This document shows positions 47,801 to 58,916 of a stretch of 64,000 nt of DNA, piece by piece. How positions within the stretch are numbered: position 1 is the first letter of the stretch; the number at the start of each line of letters is the position of its first letter. This stretch comes from Odiellus spinosus. Lineage: Eukaryota > Arthropoda > Arachnida > Opiliones > Phalangiidae. The notes beneath the pieces are model-generated. The model worked only from the letters and a program-made list of their open reading frames with translations. It did no database searches and had not been told where the DNA came from. The translations under genes and the position numbers were made by a program. The DNA lies in the NCBI GenBank assembly GCA_963920705.1, contig OY987228.1, positions 15,173,187 to 15,237,186 on the forward strand, in the 5' to 3' direction.

Positions 47801-50721
47801 AGACAGTCGTTTAATGAAGGGACTCCGTACGCGTGGGACGAACCGTCTAAAACTACGCGGAATTTGGTAGTGGTCTCAATATTATTTCTAACTACTCCCT
47901 GATGGGGATGGTAGTAGGTTCCAGGTTTAGTTAATTTTAACTCTTCGGAGGGAACCTCTTCAATAATACCATCTTTCAACCATTCATCTATCACCTTTTG
48001 GTATTCCTTAAAATAAATTGGATCCTTTTCGAATCTATTGACTAGGCCTTGCATACGTTTCCAAGCGACATTGTAATTATCTGGCAGGGCTTCCCTACTA
48101 ATCTGCCAGGGAAATTTTACGCAGTAGCGCCCTTCCCCTTCATTAAATTCAATTTCTTCATAAAAGGTGTTTAATGTTTGATCATGTTTGGTTTCTATCG
48201 TTTCCCTATTGTCTATGCCTATGCTTTCCAAATCAAAGAAGGTTTTGAGTGAGTCATTCACTCGCTTCTGTCCTAGTTGTATTAATAAAGTAGAGACCTG
48301 ATTTGTTCCTACACTTAACGAATTTTTTGTTCTTTTGACTGGGCCTTGTATACACCAACCAAACGTGGTTTTCATAGTAACTAATCGTGGTCCCATTCTA
48401 TCTATTGTATCACTGCACGCTAGCCAGTAATAATCCCCGCCCAGTAAAACATCAATCTCCGAACCTAGCTTAAATGATTCTTTTACATCGTCTGCTGATT
48501 GATAACCCTTGGACTTAACCATATTTTCTAATTCTACGGCACTCATATCTGTAAAAACGTGACAAAGGAAGGGAAGCACTACGGCAACTATCTCAATGGC
48601 TTCCCGCGGGTTCTGGCGGTTTTCCAACTTAACCTTGACTATATCGGCCTTTCGTTCTGAAGCTATTTCCTGTAAGAAGGGGAAAACATCTAACTCGGTG
48701 ACTCCCACCTTGGGCAATTTTAACTGTCTAACAACCTTTTCCCTTATGAAGCTGATTTGGCTTCCATTATCCAAGAGTGTTCTTACTGTAAGAGTATTAT
48801 GCTTATTGCTAGGGTCTTTTATTTTGACAAGGGCGGTTTGCAATAAAATGTGCTCGTCTTTCTTGGCTATGATTGGCGCGGCGGCCAAGGTTAGGGAAGT
48901 TTCTGTAATCCTAACACTATCCTTACTTGGCTTCATGTGAGCGGGATTTTCCTCACACATTACGTAATTATGCCTCTTATGACACGTTTGGCAATTTCTA
49001 TATTTGGACCTGCAATGCCTGGCATCGTGGCCTGAGCGTAGGCAAACGAAGCATCTACCACTATTCTTAAGTTGACTCCATTTATCTTCTAATGTGTGGT
49101 TAGAACAATTGAGGGATTTGTGACTAGTATTTTTACAGAATATGCAATAAGTATTATCCTGTCTTTCTTGGGGCCTTGGCTTCTGTACCCCCATAGCTAA
49201 TGCTGACGCTGATGAAGCGTGTTTGTTTTTGTACTTGGCTTTATCATAATTATCTGATTTTCCCGCGCTTTCCACCTTCCCTGAATAGACGGCGCCTAGT
49301 ATGACAGACAATTCTCTGCTTTCTACTTGCTCCCTAATGAACTCTATCAGATCATCGGAATCCCACTTAGCATAACTAGTTTGGGGCTTCCTTTTTACGC
49401 AATACACGGTCCTAATTTCCTCTGGCAAACAACGAAGCAAAGTGGGGCATAAAAAATCGGCTTTTTCGGCCGTGTTTACATTTAGGGCTTTTAAACTCCT
49501 GATACTAACTTCGCATGTGTCTAAAAGTTTCCTAAGGGCTTTAATATTGGTTACATCACTAACCGGCTGAATTTCTAATAGCTTGTTCATGTGACTATGA
49601 ACAGCAATATCGGTCCTATCATACCTTCTTTTTAACAATTCAACAGCTAAATCATAAGACTCATCACATTCAATGAAGCCTTCTATTGCCTTAAGGGCTT
49701 CGCCACTTAAATAAGAACACAGGTAAATAAATTTTTCTACCTTTGTCAAACGAGCGTTACTTTCCACGGTGGCCTTGAAACGATTCCAGAAGGTGTTCCA
49801 TTTGGAATAATCTCCCGCGAAGGTGGCGATTGTCAGTTGCGGAAGCTTGACTTCCGTCCGGTGATAGTTGTTGTTTCCCGATGCGATGGGTAAACTTCCG
49901 GTTCCTGTAGCGGCGTTTGGTAGGACGGCGGTGAGCGGTACGGTGCTCGAAGAGGCGACGGGAGCTAAAGCTCCAACTAGCGGGATGAGCGGTACGTTGC
50001 TCGGCTGGATTACGGCGGACGTTGTTCCCTGAGGCGATGCGGTGCTCGTAGGGACGACGGTAGCTGAAACTCCACCTGACGGGATGAGCGGTACGTTGCT
50101 CGGCTGGATTACGGCGGACGTTGCTCCCTGAGGCGATGCGGTGCTCGTAGGAACGACGGTAGCTGAAACTCCACCTGTCGGGATGAGCGGTACGTTGCTC
50201 GCCGGTAAGATCATCGGCGTTCCGGCTATGAACGGCGGGATCAGCGAAGTCGACGCGTGCGTCGAACTTGAAGTCTGCGATGATGCTCCCGTTGATGTTT
50301 GGCTGGATTTTTGCGCCTTTTTTATGGCACGCAGGACGTCGGTCTTGATTTCCGAGAGGGACTCACGGCATAGGATTGCTGCCTCTGTTTCCCTTAACAT
50401 CTCGTCCTCTTCTTCAATTAGTGCTTCTATTCTGGCATCTATTTTGATCAAGTCGTCCTCCTTCTCCAGAAGCAGATTGTACACCTTTTCGTAGTCTTCG
50501 AGCTCTTTGGATGCATCTTTTAGCTCTGCTTTACATCTGTTTGTGATTCGTGTCGCAGCTGACCGTGCACTGGTGCGAATGCTTTTCGCTAATCCTAATT
50601 CTTTCTTTACGGCAGCGGCGGTTTGAGCTTTGGTTTTCGTACTCACATCGATTGGAGGTCCTGTGCCCGTGTTTTCTGCAGCTTTAGATCCTGAAGCGGC
50701 GTTGGCGTCGGGGTTCGGCAT
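44878..50721 (-). CDS. BEL/Pao Gag-Pol polyprotein, 1947 residues, intact
   Basis: A single uninterrupted frame for retrotransposition. Order, with approximate residues: N-terminal coiled/Ala-rich Gag; 33-residue repeats (173-247); DUF1759-type Gag (from about 293, FAGDYSKWNTFW); Cys/His knuckles (525-587); A17-type aspartic protease with DNGSQ (about 650); reverse transcriptase with FVDD in place of YVDD (about 1082); RNase H with CDSS, LPRLELTAC and FWTDSM (1265-1340); integrase HHCC finger (about 1580) and catalytic D, D, E in IGIDFAGP, YSDNAKTF and GGWWERLV (1645-1760); DUF5641-like C-terminus. There is no env frame. The protease-RT-RNase H-integrase order and the A17 protease are diagnostic of BEL/Pao. 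No stop or frameshift is seen, and it is antisense to the ligand gene. GC content is higher than that of the host introns. Confidence 0.96.
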   Translation of the reverse strand: MPNPDANAASGSKAAENTGTGPPIDVSTKTKAQTAAAVKKELGLAKSIRTSARSAATRITNRCKAELKDASKELEDYEKVYNLLLEKEDDLIKIDARIEALIEEEDEMLRETEAAILCRESLSEIKTDVLRAIKKAQKSSQTSTGASSQTSSSTHASTSLIPPFIAGTPMILPASNVPLIPTGGVSATVVPTSTASPQGATSAVIQPSNVPLIPSGGVSATVVPTSTASPQGTTSAVIQPSNVPLIPLVGALAPVASSSTVPLTAVLPNAATGTGSLPIASGNNNYHRTEVKLPQLTIATFAGDYSKWNTFWNRFKATVESNARLTKVEKFIYLCSYLSGEALKAIEGFIECDESYDLAVELLKRRYDRTDIAVHSHMNKLLEIQPVSDVTNIKALRKLLDTCEVSIRSLKALNVNTAEKADFLCPTLLRCLPEEIRTVYCVKRKPQTSYAKWDSDDLIEFIREQVESRELSVILGAVYSGKVESAGKSDNYDKAKYKNKHASSASALAMGVQKPRPQERQDNTYCIFCKNTSHKSLNCSNHTLEDKWSQLKNSGRCFVCLRSGHDARHCRSKYRNCQTCHKRHNYVMCEENPAHMKPSKDSVRITETSLTLAAAPIIAKKDEHILLQTALVKIKDPSNKHNTLTVRTLLDNGSQISFIREKVVRQLKLPKVGVTELDVFPFLQEIASERKADIVKVKLENRQNPREAIEIVAVVLPFLCHVFTDMSAVELENMVKSKGYQSADDVKESFKLGSEIDVLLGGDYYWLACSDTIDRMGPRLVTMKTTFGWCIQGPVKRTKNSLSVGTNQVSTLLIQLGQKRVNDSLKTFFDLESIGIDNRETIETKHDQTLNTFYEEIEFNEGEGRYCVKFPWQISREALPDNYNVAWKRMQGLVNRFEKDPIYFKEYQKVIDEWLKDGIIEEVPSEELKLTKPGTYYHPHQGVVRNNIETTTKFRVVLDGSSHAYGVPSLNDCLASGPNLIPDLMLLLLRFRSHPIAIVSDLEKAFLQINLDKTDKDSVRILWVNIENGKVKRNEFKVLRMNRVPFGVTSSPFLLAGTIKYHVQEAKGVPQIVRDKLNRDLFVDDLTTGAKNEEQGLEISVGASELASKAGMKFRKWGTNSEKLAKLWNEHDSNNEISKFDHEIQKKERKILGLKWDSVSDTFSFDLENLIEIGKTLTITKRQVLSYISQIFDPLGLLSAFTITAKILFQKLWELDANWDTELPARLKIEFEEWRQDLTNLNGLKIQRHYFSKYPGIIKEIEMHCFCDSSLKAYSALIYIRFETESGEIGASLVTAKTRVAPLKELTLPRLELTACLLGARLANHVKDVFSENLKGTYFWTDSMVALGWVKGETKFWKPYVSNRIVEIQKLSAKQNWFHCPGKDNPADLPTRGIKASNLVSNEKWWGGSPWLIEPKNNWPKGGQTEIDYESVECERRKIVLTVSSKPKTGITELIDLSKYSSLNKVLRVTSYLSRGVAKRPKTFTGPICAEEMNKSESLWVKTIQAQEFAAEIRALELGKHIERDSKIATLKPLLNDGGILCVGGRLQESSLTYQEKHPLILPKNQNLTKLLMVRSHTQIFHGGVNDTLSQFRERYWVPAGRQIARVVVNNCILCKRLKVKPGDMPTAPLPKDRINQAPPFSIIGIDFAGPLITRTKEGDNKSYICLVTCAVTRAIHLELVTSLSTDEFLLAFRRVISRRGVPTVVYSDNAKTFKKANTDLKVIWQKLSSPKLREFFGTQGISWKFIVERAAWYGGWWERLVRSVKTSLKRIMGRASLTYTELETILCETEALINSRPITFQYNDVNEPSPLTPAEFLIGRRITTLPPISLKLGSVPKSRVETTKRLIYREQLLEEMWKRWRQEYIMELRSAHHSQNVKNQSVFKVGDVVVICEDKLPRHRWSLGRVTETILGRDNLIRACLVKTTNGNEIKRAVQHLCNLEITETA
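49981..50203 (-). repeat. 99-bp in-frame repeats inside gag
   Basis: Two complete 99-bp units (49981-50079, 50080-50178) and a partial third (50179-50203), each encoding 33 residues with SNVPLIP and GGVSATVVPTSTASPQG. The unit length keeps the frame. Confidence 0.9.
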
Positions 50722-50773
50722 GATAACTTTTTACTTAGCGTTGATTCAATTTACTGGATTAGCCAATTAATCC

Positions 50774-50791
50774 CGGGTTTCGCTGGCACCA
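50774..50791 (-). other. Primer binding site of the BEL/Pao element
   Basis: On the minus strand TGGTGCCAGCGAAACCCG follows the 5' LTR with no gap. TGG complements the CCA end of a tRNA. I cannot assign the tRNA isoacceptor. Confidence 0.7.
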
Positions 50792-51583
50792 TGAAGAAAA
50801 CCTGTTACTACTAGAGGACTTATTTTACTTTGAAGCTCAGTTGCTTCGCTATGGTGGACTTGGAGTCTCTCTGTTTTCTCTGATTCTTTCTAGTTAGTTA
50901 GGGAGAGCTGATTTAGAGATTAAACCGGACTGAAACAATTTAATCTAATTGTAGACTATTGGCTAAAGCGGAATAATTAACGACGATGTTAATGAAGTAA
51001 CAAGTTATTTTATTATTAATAATGCACTAACACTAAGTAAAATAGTTAAAACGGCTAAGTTATTTGGTAACTTTTTCTAGATTCTGCTTCGGCAGAGGTC
51101 CCTATGGGGCTGTCTATATACGGTGATATTTTGTATCATTCTGCCTTATTGGCAATTTTTGAACCCCCCATTTGGCCGCGAAGAGCGTGGCGTGGTCACG
51201 TGTGCCTGCTAACCGGTTCCTTACAATGGAAAAGTATTTTTCTGGGTATTTAGCAGGCCACGCGTACAAATTTGCCAAGGTCTTCACTTTAGAGGGATTT
51301 AGGATTTTACAGTTTGGTTTACCAATTTTCCAGGTGTCCTTTTCGCGCCCTTTCTAACAATACATAAACTTTTGAGTTTCTTCATGTATACAATAGATAT
51401 TGTTAGTTTTTAGTAAAAGGAGGGAAAATAAGCGAAAATGGAAACATGAATTTCAACATACAACGAATTAAATAACAAACATACATAAAACAGAATACTT
51501 AAGTATACAGTTAAAAAAATCAGTTAAATACAATTAAATACAAATTACATGAAATATGTCGCGAATCGCGATCACTTTCAACA
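50792..51583 (-). repeat. 5' LTR of the BEL/Pao element, 792 bp
   Basis: Same length and sequence as 44046-44837. It is followed by AGGGC at 51584-51588, the second copy of the 5-bp target duplication, within the 4-6 bp range usual for BEL/Pao. Confidence 0.95.
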
Positions 51584-51588
51584 AGGGC

Positions 51589-51653
51589 GATTTGAATATC
51601 GGTTTGATTTTACGGTTTTAAATCGATTTGGATAGGCTAGTGTGAACGTAGCT
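51589..51653. mobile_element. Right TIR of the foldback element split by the BEL insertion
   Basis: Its complement runs AGCTACGTTCACACTAGCC and continues into AAAACCGTAAAATCAAACC, matching 43657-43724. TAT follows at 51654, as TAT precedes the outer left end at 43591. Confidence 0.65.
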
Positions 51654-53008
51654 TATATGTGATGCTAGATAGGTGTACGCTTCAGCATCCGTGACAGTTC
51701 AACGCGGCGAGAGCGGTTCTCTCCCACTCTATGATGGGGAGAATAAATAACTTATTATATGCAGGGGAAATATCAAGTTCGAGTTACCATCGCTAATTTA
51801 AGTTTCCTTCGCTGCTTTTCGCCCACAAAAATTTTAAAATAACTTCCCTCGGCACGATATTTTCTTTCAGAACATTCTTCACAAATTCCGTATGATTTTT
51901 CATAAGAAATCAGCGACACAATCCCTAATTTTTTCTAGATATTTCTAAATCCCATAATCTGTTCATCCCTTAGTTGTCATCACGTGAACATCTAGGCACT
52001 ACCTGTAGATATATTTTCCCAGTTTACGAAAAATGAATCAAGGAGCGTTAGCCGAGCTCAAAACTTTAGGTGTATTACACTTATTCCCAAAATATTCCGG
52101 ATTAAGTTTAAGATAATAGAATCTAGTCTGAATAAAATTCGAATTTGAGGAATGATATTTTTTAGTAGGTCAAGTGCGCTACAATTTGTGTTTTTTTATG
52201 GGTAAAAAATAAGGCGCGGCATTTTTTTAGAAGAATGTGAGAGAACGGATGGGAAAGTTATTTTTTCGCGCGGTCTAAAATCATCATTCTAAGATGGTAT
52301 AAAAATGTTATGGGTCTTTGCTGGTCTTATAAATATATAAAAAAAAAAATCATTTGAAGGTCTTTGAGTATGCTTTTAGTTATAATACAAGCCCGCATGG
52401 TTCCTTTACACGCGAGTAGAAAAAAACTTATGTAATTGGGGATCCCTTTGTTTTCTGAGAATAAAGTTTGAAAATATATAAGGTCAAAATGTTAGAAAAG
52501 AGATGGAAAACAATCTAATCGAATTATACCAAGAAGTAAAGATGTAGATTTCTCATCATTAAGCGAGGCAAACACAGTTATAAACTAATTATCGCTTACG
52601 GTAAATGTTTGCGAGTTATTTCGAATATTTTAGAAGGATTGAAAATTTATTTTTAGAAATGAATTTTGCTTTATTTTACCAGGGGCGCATATAGAGAAAT
52701 TTATTTTGGGAAGATATAGTGTACGTCAGTCTCATTAATTGGACGGTTAAAGAAAGTACCAAGCTAGAAGGGGGTTTATTTCTCAAGCAAGCGCTTATTT
52801 GCTTAAATATCTCGCTATTCAAACGCTACTTAAGGTATTGTTCGTGACTGACACATCTATTGAACTCTTAAGTTAGAAACATTGAAACAGCTTTGAATGG
52901 TCAAATGAATTTTTCAAGCTATTAATTACATTTATTTTGGAGAAGAATCTTTGCAGTTGTCTACCAAAATTTACAATTTGACCTTTTCAACGCGGTTCAA
53001 CGCCTACA

Positions 53009-53172
53009 TTTTCTTCCGCCTGCCACCATGTATAGACACTTTCCCCCTGGACTTCTCTGTACTTTGTGTTTACAGACGAACATAATTTTGGAGAAACCTT
53101 GTTTGTTGGTAAGCCAAATTTACAGGAAAAGCACCGGGGGAGTATCTATACATGGTTACAGGCAGAAGAAAA
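53009..53172. mobile_element. MITE family B, copy 2
   Basis: Foldback of about 164 bp: left TTTTCTTCCGCCTGCCACC then ATGTATAGACACTTTCCCCC, right the near-complement ending GGCAGAAGAAAA. The centre matches 20944-21080 in reverse orientation. Confidence 0.7.
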
Positions 53173-54839
53173 CTTTGGTCTTCTGTTTCAAAGTCTCTAA
53201 TGCGAAGGCGGCTTTTTAATTGACCAAATCGTGGGAAGTTGACGAAATAATTGTTACGGAAAATGACAGCTAACATAGCGCATCATCTGTAAATTGTTTT
53301 GGGTTTTTCGCGCCTTAAATTAGTTTGAAGTTATTCAAACTAAATTAAACCTTATCCCTTGCCTATTTATTTCATTCGTTTATTTTAAATAATTTAACGA
53401 AGATTTTGGCACGATACCTGTAAACCGACCCCCAATTAATTCAATAATAATAAACCTAGTGTAATATAACCGAACCCATCACATCTTTGAGCCAAAAATA
53501 GAGTTTTAAGTTAGGCTTAAATGTTAGGGATCGTATGACGATCATTTCTCCCAAGATTTTAATTACCCTACCGATATTAAATTTGATATTGTAAAGTAAT
53601 GATGTAGTTTAAAATTTTTGGTGCTGATTAATGGCCAAAATCGATTGATATATACCTTAAAAGCTAGTAAAAGGCTTAAGGATTATAGATAAATTTTGTT
53701 TTGCGTACATCATCTTTGTAAATTTAGTATAAAGAGTGATACGGTATAAAGATATAGGCATTTTTGATTTTCATATTTAGGGAATTTTAAGGCGATGCGT
53801 GCAATGAGGCCTAAATGGGTATTAAGAGGTAGCGAGACTGTACCGCTCCTATAAAACAAAACCCTCGAAAAAAGTGTACAAAAACATATTGTCAAAATTA
53901 TTCCTACAAACGAAATATATTAAGAAACAACGCCTTAAAAATATAGCCTTAATCCTTCGCGTTTCTACAGTTTCTTCTAAACCAAAAATATATCTTTTAG
54001 TGTTTACTCAAAACTTAGTTTTAAAAAATTATATTTTTTTCTGATAAAAACTGCAAAAATATAAAAAATAAAATAAAAAAATAGGCGCCAAATTTGATTC
54101 CCCCCGAAATCAAATCAATCGACGATATTAAGAGGGTTGTTAGAAGATTTAAGTAAAAAAAACTTTCCCTCTGGGTTCAAAAACAACGACCTTTTCTTAG
54201 GGGTTAAAGGAGATAATAAGGGGTTTTCTAAAGGACCCAAAATCTATAAAGCTAAGTTTTTCAAGGTTTCCAAACATTGCGGGTTACTGATGCCAGACGT
54301 GTATAATAGATTTAACTTAATTTTCAAGTCAATATACAAAAATTTGGTTTTCTAAACCCCAAGATTTTGAATTTTTGCCTACGCCACATCGACTTTGACC
54401 TACTTAAGTAGCTATTTATAACTTCCAGCTCGCTTTTAACTTAAAAATTGGCATTGCGCTCCGAGTGGAGCGACTATTATATTTAATCCTGTGTCAAAGT
54501 TACGATAGAAAATGGAACGCTTCCGTAATCATAAACTTCTGGTAAAACGAGAAGGCTATATGGTAAGGCGCGAAGATAGAGTACGCCACCTCAGAGACGC
54601 GATGTCATTAAGAGGCTCGCGACGACTATAAGTCGTTAGCCACTAAACAGAGGTCGAAAGGTGTCGAAAGATTCGTCTGGGACGTTAAAAAGAAGGGCCC
54701 CTTTTGCGCTGTCTTCCGAGGGGCCCTTTTTCCACCTCGGCTTCTGGCGAGCCAAAAAATTGCGTTCCAAAAAAAAATAAAAAAATAAAAGAGGACTCTT
54801 TGTAAGACTCGAATTCTTGGGCGCATTTTCTCGGTTGGT

Positions 54840-57250
54840 TTTCGACAAATTCATTCTTTATCGGCGCGCGAGTCGGGGGAATTGTACAATGTTTACCTTA
54901 CGGGATGTAGGCAAGGCGGGAGACGGATTTCTTGGCGCCGAGGAGCGAGCGAGAGCGCGGTTTAACTTCTAGTTCCTTTCCGTACGCTGTAGAGTCATAG
55001 CGTTTTCTTCCTCTCTAAATCAGCGCCAGCAGCCAGAGCTCGGAGAGCGGGGGTGCTCGCTGTTTCTTTTGGATAGGTGTGCCCGAACCAAAAACGGCCC
55101 CCCATTAATATTTAACCGCCAAAAAAACATCAAGCATCGCTGGTATTAGTCACCCCTAACTACTCTTTAAACGAGAGGTCCACTAAAGATACCATCTCGA
55201 TCATTCCCTGACATTCGTGAATGAAAACCTATTTCGGTACGGAAGGATTTTTCCCGAAAGGATAAATATTTTTCCACATTTTACTCTTCCCTTCCTGGAT
55301 GTTGGTTTTTCCGCGATACGTTGCTCCGCGCGGATGTAACCCTTGTACAGGGGCAAAATGAAAAATGAACAAAACATCGTCGAGATTAATTCCTAATTAA
55401 TTTAGTTTGATTAGCGTTTTCTGACAATTTGTATCGTAAGTTCGCGCGAGGGATAAAACACACCAAACAAATTAGAAATCTTAATGTCTATATGAAAATC
55501 AAAAGTAGATCGAGTGGCGTAAATATAACAACCGATATTGATAAATAAATCCTAGTAAATGTGGAAGAACGCGAGGATTTGTGGGAAATATTTAGGTTAG
55601 GTAATTTAAAGTTCTTGGCGTTGGTTGTTGCTAGCGCGTACAGGGTGACGGTCGGAGCTTTACACCCCCGCGTCAGAAAGAAGTTTCGGGAAAAAATATG
55701 GTAGCTATATAAGTATAAAGACTCTATCCTCAAAGAAAGTTCTCCATAAAAGAGATAATGTACAGTATATCCCTTTTTTTTGCGGATCGAAAACGTTTGA
55801 GATGATGGATCTTATCGGTTCGGGATCAAAGTGAAGAAGAAAATAAAACCGCTCTGATCTTTCGCTATATTTAGGAGACTCTTTTAGGGTATAAATATGA
55901 TCGGGGGAGGCTGAATTCTCAAGGAAACATCGGAAAAAAATGTTTAGGTATCTTTTCTACAATTTCTCTTTTTTTTTTGGCGCGAAACCGATTAGAGTGG
56001 CCGCTCTTGTCGTTCGCGGGTAAACAGTCGTTCTCCCGGGCCAAGCGAAGTGAAATAAATTATAAAATGTAAATTCGATGTTATTGATATTCCCCAAACC
56101 CGGAAAGATGCAAACTTTTCTTTACACCCGTTAGCCTTCGTGTTCCTCGAATTTTCAAAAAGGGAACATGAAACTATTTAGCAGACAGTGGACTCGGTGT
56201 AAAAACACAATTGGTAGCTTCTTTATTACATTAATAGGATTCGATTCGTTTATCTGGTCAGTTTCATATTGGGTGGCGTAAAATTATACTTTTTTGACGT
56301 TTCAATATCCCTTTAAAGGGACTATCCGCGATTTTTAAAGCCATAAGAAACTGCGAAGTCAAAGCTGGACTATGAGCATTTTAAAGGGGCAAATTTAAGA
56401 GCAGATAAGGCCTTTAATAACGCGTAGCTATAATAAGAACTACAGCCAAAAATAAAGCGCAAAAAAGCGTGAAATTAAAAGCGGGTATAAACGAATTGTT
56501 TTAATTAGCCCTTCTCGAGAAAGGCCGGATAACTATATAAACGAATTATGTAGGTTAATCAAAATTCCCCTAGGGTTGAAGGAACTATTTTCTAACTATA
56601 GTACGACAATAGGCGCGCGAAGGTACGATGGAGGAGGTGGTCCTGACCTTATATACCGAGAACGTTTTACAAACTTAAGGTGGTGGCGAATGACCGCGGG
56701 CTATTTCGGAGAAGACAATCGAGTTGACGCGCGAAGGCGCGAATTTGAGTGGGGAAGAAAGGGGGGAATGTGGACCACGCGGGTAATTTCCCTAAATAGC
56801 TCCCGGAACCGAGAAAGACTTCGGTTTAAATTACGAAAACTCGTGTCGGCTTCAAACGATAAAAGCGTTGATTGTTCGGACCCCACCCAACACTCGTCAA
56901 CCCTAGTATCGAGAGAAGAATGGCTTCAGATCTCCCTAAATTTAGACCCTCATAAAAGTAAATTAACGAAAAGCGAGGGCGGCCCGCGGTCTTCTAAACA
57001 ATCAAGATATACCTCTTACGATGTTTAAGCCGAATCTTTTTTCTACCAGGCTCAGAGCGTGTCGCTATTGCGCCGGATACCTTTTTTCCCTTCCTAGATA
57101 ATATCATTAGGTATACTTTTCGTCGTTTTGCCGTTGGAGAAAACTCTGGCCGGCGAACCCTTTCTTTTTTTACGGCTTTTCTCAAAAGAAAACACTTGTC
57201 GGAGGGCGGAGGATTGAAAACCGCTGCCGAAAAGACAAGGCGCATGACAC
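54840..57250. other. GC-richer stretches of unknown role
   Basis: Two GC-richer patches (54840-55080 and 56590-57250) stand out from the AT-rich surroundings. The second carries a 150-codon plus-strand open frame (56576-57028) and opposing frames; none has a recognised motif, splice support or an in-phase link to exon 2 of the ligand gene. They could be an unrecognised exon, an enhancer or promoter, or old transposon sequence. Confidence 0.3.
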
Positions 57251-58916
57251 CCCCGCGCGTGCCTAAGTTGGTTCTTCGTTAAATTAATTCACTACCATAT
57301 AACAACAGTTACAACACTAATGGCTTTCGCCTCTCGCTTAAGAGGTCGCCTCCTTCACTTATAGCCCTTCCCTTAACCATCTTCTTATTGGAAAAGTCAT
57401 TACAGACTTAGTTTTTGATATATTTGATTCTTTGACCCATTTGGATCCTTACTATTTGATCAGTCATCACGACTGCGTAATTCGTTATCGGTTATAATCA
57501 ATTGAACTTAATCATACTACTATTATCATAAGTACAATAGAAAATATAACTATAAGGAGTCAGTATACACCGTGACATTTTCCTATTCGATAGAGCCAAA
57601 TGCCGGGTGCTGTCGATTCCATATGGAATAGTTTTCGATAAGCTAAACATCTTGACTTCGGGGTGGATTACTCAATAGCATTAACAAATAGGCTGTAATC
57701 AGTTACGTAACTTACGTAATCGCGTAATTATTAAAACGTAGTTTCCAATAAAGGGCAAAATAATTCCACCCCTCTTTTCCTTCATTACAGGGTTGCCTAG
57801 AGCAGTTCAGAACGGATTAGTCACATAAGTGTCAAAATTGACCCGCTAGCTTTGCTTAGGTCTGCGCTCACAAGTGGTTGGCAACACAATGGGGAACGGG
57901 ATTTCCATCAGTTAGTGAAATATATGTAAAGGCTAAGAACACTTTCATTATTTTTAGCCACACCCCCTAGGGGTGTAGGCTACTATTTCATACTTGGCTG
58001 TAATATGTATGTTTGTAGTATGTCTGTGTGTGGAAAAGACGAAGCGAAACTGACGATAGATTTTCGTCGTCGCGAACGAGATAATAAGGAAACTTATGAG
58101 TGCATTTGGTTATAGACTGTCAGTAATGAAAACTTGAAAACAAAAACAAGTCGTCGCGAACGAGATAATAAAGGTGCTTATGCGTGTTGGGCTCATAATT
58201 TAAAAAATTATTGGGGGCTAATAGTGATAATAGCGTCACAATGGGCTCTCGGGGTGTGGCTTCTTGTATGAATTCTACCATCTTGTTTTTTTCTTTCCGC
58301 GGAAAATATTGTTCTTTAAATTATAATTCGAGGAAACTAATTTTCAAATATGAATTATTCCTACTTTTCTCTAATTTAAAATTATTTATTTTAATTCTTA
58401 AGTTTAGCAAATTCTTTATTTTCATTTAAAGGAGAGATCCACTCTTTTTAAAGGTATATTGAAGTGGATATTTGATTTGGGTGCGCTTTCAAGCCTTTTT
58501 GTGAATTAATATGTTTATGAAATAAGCCATCGCTCATGGCTAAACATTACTGCAGCCCTGACTCATGGGTCACAATCGTCCAGCCTGGGGGGAGGGGGAA
58601 AGGCCACAAGACATGTAAACATTTAGTGTAATTTTACTTCATTATGTCTAAGTTGATGCGAGTACTAGCTTCTAATTGTTAATTAAAAACCTTGGTTTGA
58701 CATTGTATATATCCTTATAGTTAGTGTCTTACATAACACAATGTGATAGACATTTGCCCATTTAGGATTCATTACAGCCTAATTTTTTATTACCTTAATT
58801 GTTTATAGCCTTTATGGTATTATATTTTAACTTTCCCATTCTCGTATTTTAATTTTAAATGTCTGCCCATTTCATGCGATGATTATTAATTAAAACGTTC
58901 ATTACCTTTATTGCAG

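Larger units (their letters stand above)
28448..58916 (+). other. Proposed 30.5-kb first intron of the ligand gene
   Basis: If the first exon is right, this is a single intron. It contains no other host gene I could recognise. Contents in order: a 22-bp array (28484-29765), a 25-bp triplet repeat (30258-30335), a 31-bp array (30735-31170), AT-rich sequence, a GA-rich microsatellite (33745-33805), small foldbacks, MITE family A copies (36.3-38.2 kb), the Helitron (40117-42285), the BEL/Pao element (44046-51583), a MITE family B copy (53009), and GC-rich stretches at 54.8-55.1 and 56.6-57.2 kb. Confidence 0.45.
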
